The notes under the pieces are model-generated. The model searched no databases and was not told where the DNA came from. It was given only the letters and a program-made list of their open reading frames with translations. The position numbers and the translations under genes are program-made. A DNA stretch of 64,000 bases, from NCBI RefSeq assembly GCF_011758745.1, contig NZ_JAANOV010000001.1, positions 868,001-932,000 of the forward strand, in the 5' to 3' direction. Of this stretch, positions 24,236 to 34,166 are shown in pieces (positions within the stretch are counted from its first letter, which is position 1; each line of letters starts with the position of its first letter). Origin of the DNA: Amycolatopsis granulosa (lineage in GTDB: Bacteria; Actinomycetota; Actinomycetes; Mycobacteriales; Pseudonocardiaceae).

Positions 24236-26971
24236 TCAGTGCGCCGCCTCGTTCCAGGACCGGCCGAACCCGACCGACACCTCCAGCGGCACGGCCAGCT
24301 GGTACGCCGCTCCCATCTCGCGGCGGACCAGCTCCTCGACCCGGTCGCGTTCACCCTCGGCGACCTCGAGCACGAGCTCGTCGTGCACCTGCAGCAGCAC
24401 TCGCGACGACAGCCCGGACTCGGTGAGCGCCCGGTGCACGCCGATCATCGCGACCTTGATGATGTCGGCGGCGCTGCCCTGGATCGGCGCGTTGAGCGCC
24501 ATCCGCTCGGCCATCTCGCGGCGCTGCCGGTTGTCGCTGTTGAGGTCGGGCAGGTACCGGCGGCGACCGAAGATCGTCTCGGTGTAGCCGACCTTGCCCG
24601 CCTCGGTGACGATGCTCTGCAGGTAGTCACGCACCCCGCCGAACCGGGCGAAGTACTCGGTCATCAGCTCCCGGGCCTCCTCGGTGGAGATCCGCAGCTG
24701 CTGCGACAGTCCGTAGGCCGACAGGCCGTAGGCCAGGCCGTAGTTCATCGCCTTGATCTTCGCCCGCTGCGGACCGGTGACCTCGGACGGGTCCACTCCG
24801 AACACACGCGCCGCGGTGGCGGCGTGGAAGTCGAACCCGGACTGGAACGCCTCGATCAGCGCCCCGTCCTCGGACAGGTGCGCCATGATCCGCATCTCGA
24901 TCTGGCTGTAGTCCGCGGTGAGCAGCTCCGCGTACCCGTCGCCGACCACGAAGGCGTCACGGATGCGGCGGCCCTCCTCGGTGCGGATCGGGATGTTCTG
25001 CAGGTTGGGGTCCACAGAGGACAGCCGACCGGTGGCCGCGATCGTCTGGTGCAGCGTGGTGTGGATCCGCCCGTCGTCCGCGACCGACTTGAGCAGGCCC
25101 TCCACGGTGCTCTTGAGCCGGGTGGCGTCCCGGTGCTCCAGCAGGTGCTGCAGGAACGGGTGCTCGGTCTTCTCGAACAGCGTCTGCAGCGCCTCCGCGT
25201 CGGTGGTGTACCCGGTCTTGGTGCGCTTGGTCTTGGGCATGCCCAGCTCGTCGAACAGCACCACCTGGAGCTGCTTGGGCGAGCCCAGGTTGACCTGCTT
25301 GCCGATCACGCCGTACGCGGCCTCCGCGGCCTGCTTCACGCGTGCGCCGTAGTGCGCTTCCAGGGCGGTCAGCTGCTCGATGTCGACCGCCACGCCCGCG
25401 GCCTCGACCTCGGCGATGACCTGCAGCAGCGGCAGTTCGATCTCGTTCAGCAGGGTGGTACCGCTGATCTTGTCCAGCTCGCCGGTGAGCGCGCCGGCCA
25501 GCTCGGCGACCGCGCTGGCGCGGACCAGCTCGCCCTGGACCAGCGACTGGTCACCGTCGTCGCCGTCGAGCAGCGACAGCTGGCCGTCACCGGCGTCGCT
25601 GTCGTTGCGCAGCTCCCGCTGCAGGTACCGCAGCACCAGGTCGTCCAGCTCGAACGACCGCTGCCCCGGCCGCACCAGGTACGCGGCGAGCTCGGTGTCC
25701 ATGGCCAGCCCCGCCAGCCGCCAGCCGCGGGCTCGCAGCGCGTGCAGCGGCACCTTCAGCGCGTGCCCGGCCTTGCGGATCGCGGGGTCGGCCAGCCACC
25801 CGGCCAGGGCCTGCTCGTCGGCCTCGTCCAGCGTGGTGACGTCCACGTACCCGGCCGGCCCGCCCGGCGCGGCCAGCGAGATGGACTGGATGTCCGAGCG
25901 CACCGAGGACCCGGTGGTGCGGAACGACAACCCCACCATCTGTCCCGCGCCGGTGTGCTGCGACAGCCAGGCGGCGAGACCGCCGGCCGGCACCGCGGCG
26001 CCCTCGACCTCGAACCCGGACTCGGCTTCCGGTTCGGCGCTGGACAGCGTCTGGAACAGCCGGTCGCGCAGAACCCGGAACTCGAGCTCGTCGAACAGCC
26101 GGTGCACCGCGTCCCGGTCCCACGGCCGCAGCGCGAGATCGGCGGGCACGGTTTCCAGCGGCACGTCCCGCACGAGCTCGGTGAGCTGCCGGTTCAGCAT
26201 CACCGAGTCCAGATGGGCGCGCAGCGCGTCGCCCACCTTGCCCTTGACCTCGTCGACCCGGTCGATCAGCGCGTCCAGCGACCCGAACTGCTGGATCCAC
26301 TTGGTGGCGGTCTTCTCCCCCACGCCCGGGATGCCCGGCAGGTTGTCCGAGGGATCGCCGCGCAGCGCCGCGAAGTCCGGGTACTGCGACGGGGTGAGCC
26401 CGTACTTCTCCGACACCCCCGCCGGGTCGTAGCGCACCAGGTCGGACACGCCCTTGCGCGGGTAGAGCACCGTCACCGAGTCGGTCACCAGCTGCAGCGC
26501 GTCCCGGTCGCCGGTGCAGATGAGCACCTGGAAACCGTCGGCCGTGGCCTGGGTGGTGAGCGTGGCGATGATGTCGTCGGCCTCGTAGTTGTCCTTGGCC
26601 AGCACCGGGATACCGAGCACCCCGAGCACGTCCTTGACCAGGTCGACCTGGCCCTTGAACTCGTCCGGTGTGCTCGTGCGCGTCGCCTTGTACTCGGCGA
26701 AGGTCTGCGAGCGGAACGTCTGCCGCGACACGTCGAAGGCCACCGCGAGGTGGGTGGGCTGCTCGTCACGCAGCAGGTTGATGAGCATCGAGGTGAACCC
26801 GAACACCGCGTTGGTGACCTGACCGGTGGAGGTCTTGAACCGGTCGGCCGGCACCGCGAAGAACGCGCGGTAGGCCATCGAATGGCCGTCGATCAGCAGC
26901 AGCCGCGGCCGCCCTTCGGCGGGCGGGGTGGCTGTGGCGTTGGCTACGGGCTGGTTCTGGCTGGGGCTCAC
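24236..26971 (-). CDS. polA: DNA polymerase I
   Basis: 911 residues, the usual length. Residues about 25-310 are the 5'-3' exonuclease (LLLIDGHSMAYRAFFA, NYEADDIIATL, GDRDALQL). About 330-520 is a proofreading-like domain without the catalytic acidic residues, as in other actinobacterial Pol I enzymes. The polymerase domain has motif A (ADYSQIEMRI), the O-helix region (KAMNYGLAYG) and motif C (LLQVHDELV). It fills gaps during excision repair and Okazaki processing. GTG 26971 is chosen; a GTG at 26995 adds eight residues. The thioesterase gene starts divergently 84 nt away. Confidence 0.97.
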   Translation of the reverse strand: MSPSQNQPVANATATPPAEGRPRLLLIDGHSMAYRAFFAVPADRFKTSTGQVTNAVFGFTSMLINLLRDEQPTHLAVAFDVSRQTFRSQTFAEYKATRTSTPDEFKGQVDLVKDVLGVLGIPVLAKDNYEADDIIATLTTQATADGFQVLICTGDRDALQLVTDSVTVLYPRKGVSDLVRYDPAGVSEKYGLTPSQYPDFAALRGDPSDNLPGIPGVGEKTATKWIQQFGSLDALIDRVDEVKGKVGDALRAHLDSVMLNRQLTELVRDVPLETVPADLALRPWDRDAVHRLFDELEFRVLRDRLFQTLSSAEPEAESGFEVEGAAVPAGGLAAWLSQHTGAGQMVGLSFRTTGSSVRSDIQSISLAAPGGPAGYVDVTTLDEADEQALAGWLADPAIRKAGHALKVPLHALRARGWRLAGLAMDTELAAYLVRPGQRSFELDDLVLRYLQRELRNDSDAGDGQLSLLDGDDGDQSLVQGELVRASAVAELAGALTGELDKISGTTLLNEIELPLLQVIAEVEAAGVAVDIEQLTALEAHYGARVKQAAEAAYGVIGKQVNLGSPKQLQVVLFDELGMPKTKRTKTGYTTDAEALQTLFEKTEHPFLQHLLEHRDATRLKSTVEGLLKSVADDGRIHTTLHQTIAATGRLSSVDPNLQNIPIRTEEGRRIRDAFVVGDGYAELLTADYSQIEMRIMAHLSEDGALIEAFQSGFDFHAATAARVFGVDPSEVTGPQRAKIKAMNYGLAYGLSAYGLSQQLRISTEEARELMTEYFARFGGVRDYLQSIVTEAGKVGYTETIFGRRRYLPDLNSDNRQRREMAERMALNAPIQGSAADIIKVAMIGVHRALTESGLSSRVLLQVHDELVLEVAEGERDRVEELVRREMGAAYQLAVPLEVSVGFGRSWNEAAH

Positions 26972-27055
26972 GGGTGCGAGTCTAGGGTGGGTCACCGACA
27001 GAACCGCGCGAGCGGTCGCCCCTGTCCGCTGTCATCTCACCGAGGAGTTGCCGCA

Positions 27056-27499
27056 TTGACCGAGAACCTGTCCGAAGCCCTCCGCGAACAGCTCGCGGGC
27101 ATCGATCCGCGGGTCGCGGAACAGCAGCTCAACGACAAGCTGGGCATCGAACTCGTCGAGGTCACGGCCGAACAGGTGGTCGGCACGATGCCGGTGGCCG
27201 GCAACCTGCAGCCCTACGGCTTGCTGCACGGCGGCGCCAACGCCGTGCTGGCCGAGGCGCTGGGCTCCACGGTGGCCGCGCTCAACGCCGGTCCGGACAA
27301 GGCCACGCTCGGGTTCGAGCTGTCCTGCACCCACCACCGCGCGGCCCGCGACGGCCTGGTCACCGGCGTGGCGAAGCCGGTGCACGTGGGCCGGGGCACC
27401 ATCACCACCGAGATCGTGCTGACCGACGAGCAGGGCCGCCGCACCTGCACCGCGCGCCTGAGCTGTCTGGTGCGCGACCGGGCGCCGGGCAGCCGCTGA
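27056..27499 (+). CDS. PaaI-type hotdog thioesterase
   Basis: 147 residues. NLQPYGLLHGGANAVLAEAL is the signature of hotdog-fold thioesterases of the PaaI/YbgC-like DHNA-CoA or phenylacetyl-CoA group, with a downstream HVGRGTITTEI strand. It hydrolyses an acyl-CoA ester. The only start compatible with the family is a TTG at 27056, 8 nt after GAGGAG. It is divergent from polA and convergent with livF, separated from the latter by a perfect hairpin. Confidence 0.9.
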   Translation: MTENLSEALREQLAGIDPRVAEQQLNDKLGIELVEVTAEQVVGTMPVAGNLQPYGLLHGGANAVLAEALGSTVAALNAGPDKATLGFELSCTHHRAARDGLVTGVAKPVHVGRGTITTEIVLTDEQGRRTCTARLSCLVRDRAPGSR

Positions 27500-27512
27500 C
27501 CCTCGGCACGGG

Positions 27513-27544
27513 ACGGGCCCCGGCGCCGCGGCGCCGGGGCCCGT
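27513..27544. terminator. Bidirectional terminator between thioesterase and livF
   Basis: A perfect 15-bp stem (27513-27527 with 27530-27544) and 2-nt apex lies between two convergent genes; GC-rich without a T-tract. Confidence 0.85.
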
Positions 27545-27560
27545 TCGCGGGTCCACCCGA

Positions 27561-28260
<700 letters not shown>

Positions 28261-28274
<14 letters not shown>

Positions 28275-29178
28275 CGTCGGGCACTCCCAGGTAGGCGGCG
28301 ATCACGGCGGGGTTCTCCCTGATCTCGGCCGGCAGTCCTTCGGCGATCTTCTTGCCGAACTCCAGAACGACGATCCGGTCGGTCACGCCCATCACGAGCC
28401 TCATGTCGTGCTCGATCAGCAGCACGGTGAAGCCGTCGTCGCGGATCTTGCGGATCAGCTCCATGAGCTCTTCCTTCTCCGCCGGGTTGAACCCGGCGGC
28501 CGGCTCGTCGAGGCACAGCAGCTTCGGTTCGGTGGCCATCGCCCGCGCGATCTCCAGGCGGCGCTGGTAGCCGTAGGGCAGGTTCTTCGCCTTGTCCGCG
28601 GCGCGGTCGGCGATGCCGACGAACTCCAGCAGTGCCATCGCCCGCTCCACCGCGGTCTGTTCCTCCCGGTGGTGGCGCGGCAACCGCAGCAGCGCACCGA
28701 GCACGCTCGTGTGGTGCCGGGCGTCGGTGCCCACCACCACGTTCTCCAGCGCGGTCATCTCGCCGAACAGGCGGATGTTCTGGAAGGTGCGGGCGATGCC
28801 GCGGCGGGTGATGTCGTGCCGGGACGCCTTGCCCAGCGGTTTGTCCTCCAGCAGCACCTGCCCCGACGTGGGCCGGTAGACCCCGGTCATCGCGTTGAAG
28901 CAGGTCGTCTTGCCGGCGCCGTTGGGCCCGATCAGGCCGAGGATCTCGCCGCGGCGGATGCCGAACGAGACCGAGTCCAGCGCGGTCAGGCCGCCGAACT
29001 TGAGCGTGACGTCCCGCAGCTCCATCAGGGTCTCCCCGACGCCGACCCGGATGTCCCGGTCGATGGCGACGGTGTCGGCGACCTCGGCCTCGTGCTCGGC
29101 GAGCTCCTCCGGGCTCATCCGGGCGACCTCGGCGACGAGCCCGCCGTCGAGCGGGGCGTCATCCGTGGGGTGGCTCAT
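28261..29178 (-). CDS. livG: Branched-chain amino acid-type ABC transporter ATPase LivG
   Basis: 305 residues. The ATPase domain (Walker [10 protein letters not shown], Walker [14 protein letters not shown]) begins at about residue 52. The preceding 50 residues are an unusual acidic extension ([21 protein letters not shown]) not found in enteric LivG; the ATG at 29178 with GGGAGG supports translating it. It overlaps livM by 4 nt and livF by 14 nt. Confidence 0.93.
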
Positions 29179-30290
29179 CGGCGACCTCCCTGCGTGTCGG
29201 CGGACAATGCGCTGTCCCCGCTGATCTGCTCGCCGCGGCCCAGCAGGCGGTGGTACGCCTGGCGGCCCCGGGCCAGCAGCCGCTGCCGCGCACCCAGCAG
29301 GCCCTGCGGCCGGAAGATCATCAGGACGATCAGCGCGATGCCGAAGATCAGGTAGTTGTAGTCGGCGAGCTGGACGAAGCGCAGCGGCAGGTAGGCCACC
29401 ACGATCGCGCCGAGCAGGACGCCCACCTTGTTGCCGGCACCGCCGAGCACCACCGCGGCCAGGAACAGCATCGAGGTGATCACGTCGAAGGACTGGTTGT
29501 TGACGAACCCGAGCTTGCCGGCGTAGAGCGCACCGGACAGGCCACCGATCGCGGCGCCGATGACGAACGCCCAGATCTTGAACTTGAACACCGGGACGCC
29601 CATGATCTCGGCGACGTCCTCGTCCTCCCGGATGGACACCCAGGCGCGGCCCACGCGGCTGCGTTCCAGGTTCCCGACCAGCAGCAGGATCGCGATGATG
29701 ATCGTGATGGTCAGCCAGTACCACTGGGTGGCGTTGGCGAAGAACGGCACGCCCGCGGAGTTGGTGCCGACGCCCTGGAAGCCGGACTGCCCGCGCAGCG
29801 GGCCGACGTTGTCCGCGACCAGCCGGATGATCTCGCCGAACCCGAGCGTGACGATCGCCAGGTAGTCGCCGCGCAGCCGCAGCGTCGGCGTGCCGAGCAC
29901 GATGCCGAAGATCATCGTGATGACCATCGCCAGCGGCAGCGTCCACAGGTAGGGCAGGTGGTGCAGGCTGGAGTTCGGGCTGGTGAACAGCGCCGCCACG
30001 TACGCACCGACGGCGAAGAAGCCGACGTAGCCCAGGTCGAGCAGACCCGCCTGACCGACCACGACGTTGAGGCCGATGGCGACGAGCGCGTAGCGGGCGA
30101 CGTCGAACATCGCGTTGGGGAAGTCGGTGCCGGTGGTCGCGATCAACGGCGGGTTGAGCACCGGCAGGAAGTAGATCAGCACCACCAGCGGGATGAGGAT
30201 CGCCCACTGCGCCGGCCGGGACAGGTTGTTCCACTGGTCGCGGATCGAGCGCCGCCCCGCCCGGGGCGCGCTCACGGTCTGCGTCGTCAT
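29175..30290 (-). CDS. livM: Branched-chain amino acid-type ABC permease LivM
   Basis: 371 residues with 8-10 membrane segments and the LivM signature [34 protein letters not shown] and the cytoplasmic [20 protein letters not shown] loop that contacts the ATPases. It pairs with LivH. Coupled by 4-nt overlaps to livH upstream and livG downstream. The C-terminal 40 residues are hydrophilic. Confidence 0.95.
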   Translation of the reverse strand: MTTQTVSAPRAGRRSIRDQWNNLSRPAQWAILIPLVVLIYFLPVLNPPLIATTGTDFPNAMFDVARYALVAIGLNVVVGQAGLLDLGYVGFFAVGAYVAALFTSPNSSLHHLPYLWTLPLAMVITMIFGIVLGTPTLRLRGDYLAIVTLGFGEIIRLVADNVGPLRGQSGFQGVGTNSAGVPFFANATQWYWLTITIIIAILLLVGNLERSRVGRAWVSIREDEDVAEIMGVPVFKFKIWAFVIGAAIGGLSGALYAGKLGFVNNQSFDVITSMLFLAAVVLGGAGNKVGVLLGAIVVAYLPLRFVQLADYNYLIFGIALIVLMIFRPQGLLGARQRLLARGRQAYHRLLGRGEQISGDSALSADTQGGRR

Positions 30291-31282
30291 ACCCGTGCCT
30301 TCCCGAGGGACTCGCCGAGGATGCCGGTCGGCCGGAACATCAGCACGACGATCAGCACCACGAACGCCACGATGTCCTTCCATTCGCCACCGAACAGCGA
30401 CTGCCCGTAGTTCTCGACCAGGCCGAGGACGAACCCGCCGAGCAGCGCGCCGCGCAGGTTGCCGATGCCGCCCAGCACCGCGGCGGTGAACGCCTTGATA
30501 CCGAGCAGGAAGCCACCGTTGTAGATCGCACCCTGCGGGATCCGCATCATGTAGAACAGCGCCGCGGCACCGGCCAGCAGGCCACCGACGAGGAACGTGA
30601 TCACGATGACCCGTTCCTTGTTCACGCCCATCAGCGTCGCGGTGTCCGGGTCCTGCGCCACCGCACGGATCCCGCGGCCGAGGCGGGTGCGGTTGACGAA
30701 GTAGTCGGCCACGAACCACAGCAGGATGGCGGCCACGAACAGGATCACGTGGATGTTGGTCACCGAGGCGCCGAAGACCCGAAACAACGTTTCGGGTTGC
30801 AGGAGCCGGATCTGCGGCTGCTGGTTCAGGCCGAACACCAGGCGCAGCCCCTGCTGGATGGCGAACGACGCGCCGATCGCGGTGATCAGGAAGACCAGGC
30901 GCGGGGCGTTGCGCTTGCGCAGCGGGCGGTAGGCCACGCGTTCCAGCAGCACGGCCGTGCCGCCGGAGGCCGCCATCGCCGCCAGGCACGCGATGGCGAG
31001 GAACAGGATGATCTCGGCGACCGAGAGCACCGGGGTCGTCCCGGAGCGGAATCCGAGGGCGTAGAACGTCAGCCAGGTCGCGAACGCGCCGACGACGAAC
31101 ACCTCGGAATGGGCGAAGTTGATGAGTTTCAGCACGCCGTAGACCAGCGTGTAGCCCAGCGCCACGAGCGCGTAGATACCGCCCAGCGCCAGACCGTCGA
31201 CGGTGTTGTTCCAGAACTGTTGCGCCAGACCGTGGACATCGAAGCTGATCCAGCTACCGGTCTGCGCGAGGAAAGGGGTCAT
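30287..31282 (-). CDS. livH: Branched-chain amino acid-type ABC permease LivH
   Basis: 331 residues, about eight membrane segments. GLALGGIYALVALGYTLVYG, INFAHSEVFVVGAFA and the coupling-helix region NRTRLGRGIRAVAQDPDTA are diagnostic of LivH. ATG 31282 is preferred over an in-frame TTG at 31294. It follows livK after 88 nt that contain a perfect hairpin, and its stop overlaps livM. Confidence 0.95.
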   Translation of the reverse strand: MTPFLAQTGSWISFDVHGLAQQFWNNTVDGLALGGIYALVALGYTLVYGVLKLINFAHSEVFVVGAFATWLTFYALGFRSGTTPVLSVAEIILFLAIACLAAMAASGGTAVLLERVAYRPLRKRNAPRLVFLITAIGASFAIQQGLRLVFGLNQQPQIRLLQPETLFRVFGASVTNIHVILFVAAILLWFVADYFVNRTRLGRGIRAVAQDPDTATLMGVNKERVIVITFLVGGLLAGAAALFYMMRIPQGAIYNGGFLLGIKAFTAAVLGGIGNLRGALLGGFVLGLVENYGQSLFGGEWKDIVAFVVLIVVLMFRPTGILGESLGKARV

Positions 31283-31319
31283 CGCGGGGTACAAGGACTC
31301 ACTCTATTCCCGGGTACGG

Positions 31320-31360
31320 ATCGGGCATGCGTGCGACGATCGGCCGCACGCATGCCCGAT
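31320..31360 (-). terminator. Hairpin between livK and livH, probable attenuator
   Basis: A perfect 16-bp stem (31320-31335 with 31345-31360) and 9-nt loop lies just after the livK stop codon and before livH. Such hairpins within transporter operons let the binding protein be made in excess over the membrane parts by partial termination or 3'-end protection; that role is inferred. Confidence 0.7.
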
Positions 31361-31370
31361 GGGTCAGTCG

Positions 31371-32573
31371 TCAGCTGATCTGGCCGTTGTTGACGATCTT
31401 TCCGTTCTCCACGCGGTAGCTCCAGACCGGCGTGTCGGACAGCTCGCCCTTGTCGTTCCACTTGAACTTCTTGGTCAGGCCCTGGCCGTCGTAGTTCTTG
31501 ACGAAGTTGAGCAGGCCGGCGCGGTCCTTGACACCGCTGTCGATGCCCTTGAGCAGGATGGTGGCGACGTCGTAGCCCTCGGGCGAGTATGTGCCCGGGT
31601 CGGCGCCCTCGACCTGCTTGAACGCGGCGGTGAAGTCCTTGAAGTTGTCCTCCGGCACACACGGGCAGGTGAAGTAGGCCTTCGCCGCGCCGGCGCCCGC
31701 GCCCTTGAGGAACTCGGGGTCCTTCACACCGTCGGGCCCGACGAACTTGGCGGCGACGCCCTTGTCGTTGAGCTGCTGGGCGAACGGACCGGCCTCCGGG
31801 TAGTAGCCGGCGTAGAACACGGCGTCCGGGTTCTCGGTCGAGATCTTGTTGACCACGGCGGAGAAGTCGGTCTGACCGGTCTTCACCTTGTCGGTGCAGG
31901 ACGCCTTGGACCCGAGCGACTGGATGACCTGGCTCGCCAGGCCGGTGCCGTACTCGGAGTCGTCCTGGACGACGCAGACCTTGTTGGCCTTGAGCGTGTC
32001 CGTGAGGAACTTCGCGGCCGCCGGGCCCTGGACCGAGTCGTTGCCCATGCCGCGGAAGAAGGTCTTCCAGCCGTTCTGCGCCAGGCCCGGGTTGGTCGCC
32101 GACGGCGTGATGGTCACCAGGCCGGCCTGGTTGAACAGGTTGCCCGCGGCCTTGGACTCACCGGAGAACGGCAGGCCGACCACGCCGAGGATGTCCGGCT
32201 CGTTGATGACCTGGGTGACCACACCGGGCGCCTTGTCCGGCTTGCCCTCGGTCTCGAACTGCTTCAGCGTCACCTGGCAGTTGGGGTTGGCCTCGTTGTG
32301 CTGCTTCACGGCCAGGTCCGCGCCGCGCAGGATGTTCTGGCCGAGTGCTGCGCTCGTGCCGTTGATGGTGCCCGCGTACGCGATCGAGACCCCCGAGCAG
32401 ACCGCCTTGCCGTCACCACGCGGGTTGGCCGCGTTGGACGCCTGGGAAGGCGCCGCCGCCGAGCCGGTGGTGTTGCCCGACGAACTTCCCTGGTCACGCG
32501 CCGCGCATGCACCCAGCGTCAGCGTCGCTGCCGCCGCCAGCACGAGAACTCGCGTGAGTCGTGCTCCTGCCAC
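31371..32573 (-). CDS. livK: Branched-chain amino acid-type ABC substrate-binding lipoprotein
   Basis: 400 residues. Signal peptide with lipobox LGAC (lipidated Cys about residue 23), a Ser/Asn/Ala-rich linker, then a type I periplasmic-binding fold (VSIAYAGTINGTSAALGQN, ILGVVGLPFSG, DAVFYAGYYPEAGPF). The substrate is a branched-chain amino acid, amide or similar. GTG 32573 is chosen because GGAGG lies 5 nt upstream; a TTG at 32585 would place that site inside the gene. The 5' untranslated region carries a hairpin at 32592-32615 and the upstream gene encodes an ANTAR regulator. Confidence 0.95.
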   Translation of the reverse strand: MAGARLTRVLVLAAAATLTLGACAARDQGSSSGNTTGSAAAPSQASNAANPRGDGKAVCSGVSIAYAGTINGTSAALGQNILRGADLAVKQHNEANPNCQVTLKQFETEGKPDKAPGVVTQVINEPDILGVVGLPFSGESKAAGNLFNQAGLVTITPSATNPGLAQNGWKTFFRGMGNDSVQGPAAAKFLTDTLKANKVCVVQDDSEYGTGLASQVIQSLGSKASCTDKVKTGQTDFSAVVNKISTENPDAVFYAGYYPEAGPFAQQLNDKGVAAKFVGPDGVKDPEFLKGAGAGAAKAYFTCPCVPEDNFKDFTAAFKQVEGADPGTYSPEGYDVATILLKGIDSGVKDRAGLLNFVKNYDGQGLTKKFKWNDKGELSDTPVWSYRVENGKIVNNGQIS

Positions 32574-32591
32574 TCGTTCCTCCAAAGTCCA

Positions 32592-32615
32592 GACGGCCGC
32601 GACACTGCGGCCGTC
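32592..32615 (-). promoter_or_regulatory. 5'-UTR hairpin of livK with an A-x-x-G hexaloop
   Basis: Read on the minus strand: 9-nt arm GACGGCCGC, 6-nt loop AGTGTC, arm GCGGCCGTC, then the ribosome-binding site 8 nt further on. ANTAR proteins bind paired hairpins with six-base loops that carry A at position 1 and G at position 4, which this loop satisfies. Only one such hairpin is clear; the sequence before it (GTCCC/GGGAC, 5-nt loop) does not fit the consensus. Confidence 0.5.
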
Positions 32616-32837
32616 CCAGGTGGGGACCTATTGGGCGCTGAACGTAACCGCCGGATGCGGACGTGCACAGCGGGCTGCGCTGTCTTGTTTCCACATCGTG
32701 ACGGGGGTCACTACAATTTAGTTACGAGATGCACCCGATTGCTGCAAGCACCAACCGGGTGTGCACACTACGTAACCAGCGCCCACAGAAGCAGCCTCTT
32801 CGGCTACTCAATGGAGTGGTGGTGGAACGAGTGTCCG

Positions 32838-32857
32838 CCCCACGCGACTGCGTGGGG
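32838..32857 (-). terminator. Short hairpin directly after the ANTAR regulator gene
   Basis: A perfect 8-bp stem, CCCCACGC/GCGTGGGG, with a 4-nt loop abuts the stop codon of the regulator gene on the minus strand and would separate it from livK. The remaining intergenic DNA to livK has an AT-richer patch near 32710-32735 that may hold the livK promoter. Confidence 0.55.
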
Positions 32858-33475
32858 TTACTTCTGACCGATGCTCTCCACGACCGCCTCCGCGACGGCC
32901 TTCATCGTGGTGCGCCGGTCCATGGCCGTGCGCTGGATCCACCGGAACGCGTCCGGCTCGGTCAGCCCCTGGTGGGTCATCAGCAGGCCCTTCGCCCGGT
33001 CGATGACCTTGCGGGTCTCGAGCCGGTCGGACAGGGTGGCGACCTCGGCCTCCAGCGCCTGCATCTCCGAGAACCGGCTCACCGCCAGTTCGATCGCGGG
33101 CACCAGGTCCCGCTTGTTGAACGGTTTCACCAGATACGCCATGGTGCCCGCGTCACGGGCCCGCTCCACCAGATCGCGCTGGCTGAACGCGGTCAGAATG
33201 ACCACGGGCGCGATCCGGTCGGCGGTGATCTGCGACGCCGCCTCGATGCCGTCCAGTTTCGGCATCTTGACGTCCAGGATCACCAGGTCGGGCTTGAGCT
33301 CGGCAGCCAGCTTGATGGCCTCTTCGCCGTCGCCCGCCTCGCCGACCACCTGATATCCCTCTTCGCGCAACATCTCGACGAGGTCAAGCCGGATCAGTGC
33401 TTCGTCTTCGGCGACGAGCACCCGACGCTGCGGAGCGGTGGCGACACCGCTGGCCTCGGTAGCCTCTTCGGTCAC
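32858..33475 (-). CDS. pdtaR: ANTAR-domain response regulator, PdtaR-like
   Basis: 205 residues. Receiver domain with phospho-acceptor Asp68 in DLVILDVKMP, the acidic pocket VAEDEA and Lys in MAYLVKPF. A coiled-coil linker and a C-terminal ANTAR RNA-binding domain follow (KVIDRAKGLLMTHQGLTEPDAF). With a histidine kinase (PdtaS, not in the window) it acts by binding nascent RNA hairpins to prevent termination. The start is a GTG with AGGAGG. It lies directly upstream of the liv operon, whose leader carries a loop fitting the ANTAR consensus. Confidence 0.92.
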   Translation of the reverse strand: MTEEATEASGVATAPQRRVLVAEDEALIRLDLVEMLREEGYQVVGEAGDGEEAIKLAAELKPDLVILDVKMPKLDGIEAASQITADRIAPVVILTAFSQRDLVERARDAGTMAYLVKPFNKRDLVPAIELAVSRFSEMQALEAEVATLSDRLETRKVIDRAKGLLMTHQGLTEPDAFRWIQRTAMDRRTTMKAVAEAVVESIGQK

Positions 33476-33703
33476 CGGGGTCCTCCTGCGTGCTCGACGG
33501 AATGGGAATTGCGGTTCATCCGCAGGACGAGCCTACCCGGAACGATCCAGTGCGTGGATGGCGCGGACCACGTGGCGAGCATGGTGTTCACCACGTCGCG
33601 CGACGGCGTGTCGCGTTGCCCCGTCCCCGCGTGAGCGATCGTCACGCACGGCTACCCCCGGTACCCGCCAGGGCGGCCGGGGCGCGTAAAGTCTGCCTCC
33701 GCC

Positions 33704-33777
33704 GCCCCCGTAGCCCAACTGGCAGAGGCAACGGATTCAAAACCCGTCCAGTGTGAGTTCGAATCTCACCGGGGGCA
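33704..33777 (+). tRNA. tRNA-Leu (anticodon CAA), atypical short variable arm
   Basis: A 74-nt cloverleaf: 7-bp acceptor (GCCCCCG with CGGGGGC), D-arm, anticodon stem 33731-33735/33743-33747 with loop TTCAAAA and anticodon CAA at 33738-33740, T-arm GTGAG/CTCAC with TTCGAAT loop, discriminator A. The variable region is only 5 nt (CCAGT), whereas tRNA-Leu is normally class II with a long variable arm, and the anticodon stem closes with an A-C mismatch. The trailing CAC fits a partial CCA. The Leu assignment rests on the anticodon alone. Confidence 0.85.
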
Positions 33778-33849
33778 CTCCGCAGATGCACACAGCCCCT
33801 CGGGTTCGCAGCATCCGTTCCCCGCCTGCCGCGGCAGGGCGCCAGCTCC

Positions 33850-34113
33850 GGATTGTGACCACCTGGCCGGCGGGCACGGCCACCAAGTGCCGACGCCGCA
33901 CGCCGCACGTCCGAGACCGGCACCGAACACCTCGCTGAATCCGACGAGGGACGGATCAGGCCGGGCAGCAGCCGGATCGTGGTCGACTTGCCCGCCCCGT
34001 TCCGACCCAGGAACCCCAACACCTCACCGGCACCACCGAGCACGTGAGGTCGTCGACCGCGACGACGCGACCGAAACGTTTGGTCAACTCCGACGGCACG
34101 AACAGCGAACTCG
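33850..34113 (-). pseudogene. Frameshifted fragment of a DrrA-type ABC exporter ATPase
   Basis: Two minus-strand frames together read as the start of an ABC-exporter ATPase. One frame around 34035-34099 gives [19 protein letters not shown] second frame downstream gives [20 protein letters not shown] (intact Walker A) and PGLIRPSS. Only the N-terminal third survives, without signature or Walker B motifs, and the frame changes between the halves. It lies divergent to the TetR gene at 34225, which may once have controlled the exporter. No other gene is seen in 33778-34224. Confidence 0.7.
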
Positions 34114-34166
34114 GCGGCGCGCGACGCGCCATCGGCAGAGACGGTGGTCACCTTCTCCAGCCGCTC

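Noticed and set aside
24173..27499. A plus-strand open frame of more than 1100 codons opposite polA
   Set aside because: It is the complement of polA with no family motif. Only the final 147 codons, from the TTG at 27056, are a real gene (thioesterase).
33642..34151. A complete 169-codon ABC-transporter gene on the minus strand
   Set aside because: Only the Walker A half is in this frame, the preceding residues belong to another frame, and the 3' part runs antisense through the tRNA gene.
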